Source: Patescibacteria group bacterium
Lineage (GTDB): Bacteria > Patescibacteriota > Minisyncoccia > Minisyncoccales > GWA2-46-15
Length of the DNA stretch: 5,711 bases
Direction: 5' to 3'
Assembly (NCBI GenBank): GCA_018895125.1
Contig: JAHIOR010000057.1
Span: forward strand, 1-5,711
The notes beneath the pieces were generated by a model. The model saw only the letters and a program-made list of their open reading frames with translations, made no database searches and was not told the origin of the DNA. The translations under genes and the position numbers were made by a program. This document shows, piece by piece, positions 5,683 through 5,711 of this stretch; position 1 is the stretch's first letter, and each line of letters starts with the position of its first letter.

Positions 5683-5711
5683 AGGATAGCAAATAGATAA
5701 GAAATTATCAA
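5683..5711 (-). promoter_or_regulatory. Sigma-70-type promoter for nusA-hppA (extended -10)
   Basis: On the minus strand, TTGATA (5711-5706; five of six bases match the -35 consensus) and TATCCT (5688-5683; four of six match the -10) are spaced exactly 17 bases apart. A TGC in front of the -10 makes it an extended -10. Predicted start is near 5676, leaving a leader of about 38 bases that contains the hairpin at 5646-5666. The promoter touches the window edge, so upstream elements are not visible. The same bases could also encode the end of an upstream gene, since one frame stays open to a TAA and another to a TAG. Confidence 0.6.

Noticed and set aside
5667..5711. End of an upstream minus-strand gene such as rimP
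   Set aside because: One frame is open to a TAA and another to a TAG, but at most 15 codons are visible and no recognisable C-terminus is seen, so it cannot be called.

Overview
The window carries four complete protein genes and the start of a fifth, all on the minus strand. Read in the direction of transcription (right to left), they are nusA (transcription elongation/termination factor), hppA (membrane-integral pyrophosphatase), clpP (ATP-dependent protease subunit), rny (ribonuclease Y), and the first 34 codons of a small membrane protein that runs off the left edge. The DNA is moderately AT-rich and densely packed. The longest gap between genes is about 110 bases, and no stretch over 300 bases lacks a gene. 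I saw no tRNA, rRNA, CRISPR array, insertion sequence or phage gene.

Organism: certainly bacterial. NusA has an insertion of about 40 residues ahead of its S1 domain, a Lys-rich tail, and no C-terminal acidic repeats. With the compact housekeeping layout, this suggests a Candidate Phyla Radiation (Patescibacteria, Parcubacteria-like) genome. That placement is inference from remembered family features, not from a search.

Layout: there appear to be two transcription units. Unit 1 starts at an extended -10 promoter at the right edge (5683-5711). It passes a short leader whose hairpin holds the nusA ribosome binding site and is followed by a U-rich run, then covers nusA and hppA (17-base gap). 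It ends at an intrinsic terminator at about 2315-2349. Unit 2 starts at a second extended -10 promoter (2307-2335) that physically overlaps that terminator. It covers clpP, a nine-codon leader ORF that overlaps the rny start as ATGA, rny, and the partial membrane ORF (11-base overlap with rny). Both promoters share the -10 context TTTGCTATNCT.

How the genes relate: NusA (RNA polymerase pausing), RNase Y (membrane-tethered mRNA decay) and ClpP (proteolysis) are core gene-expression and turnover functions. The pyrophosphatase recovers energy from the pyrophosphate that biosynthesis releases, as an ion gradient. The coding genes are ordinary housekeeping families. The most interesting material is in the short leaders: a possible NusA-responsive attenuator ahead of nusA, a perfect-looking hairpin between the Shine-Dalgarno-like site and the start of clpP, and the tiny coupled ORF ahead of rny.
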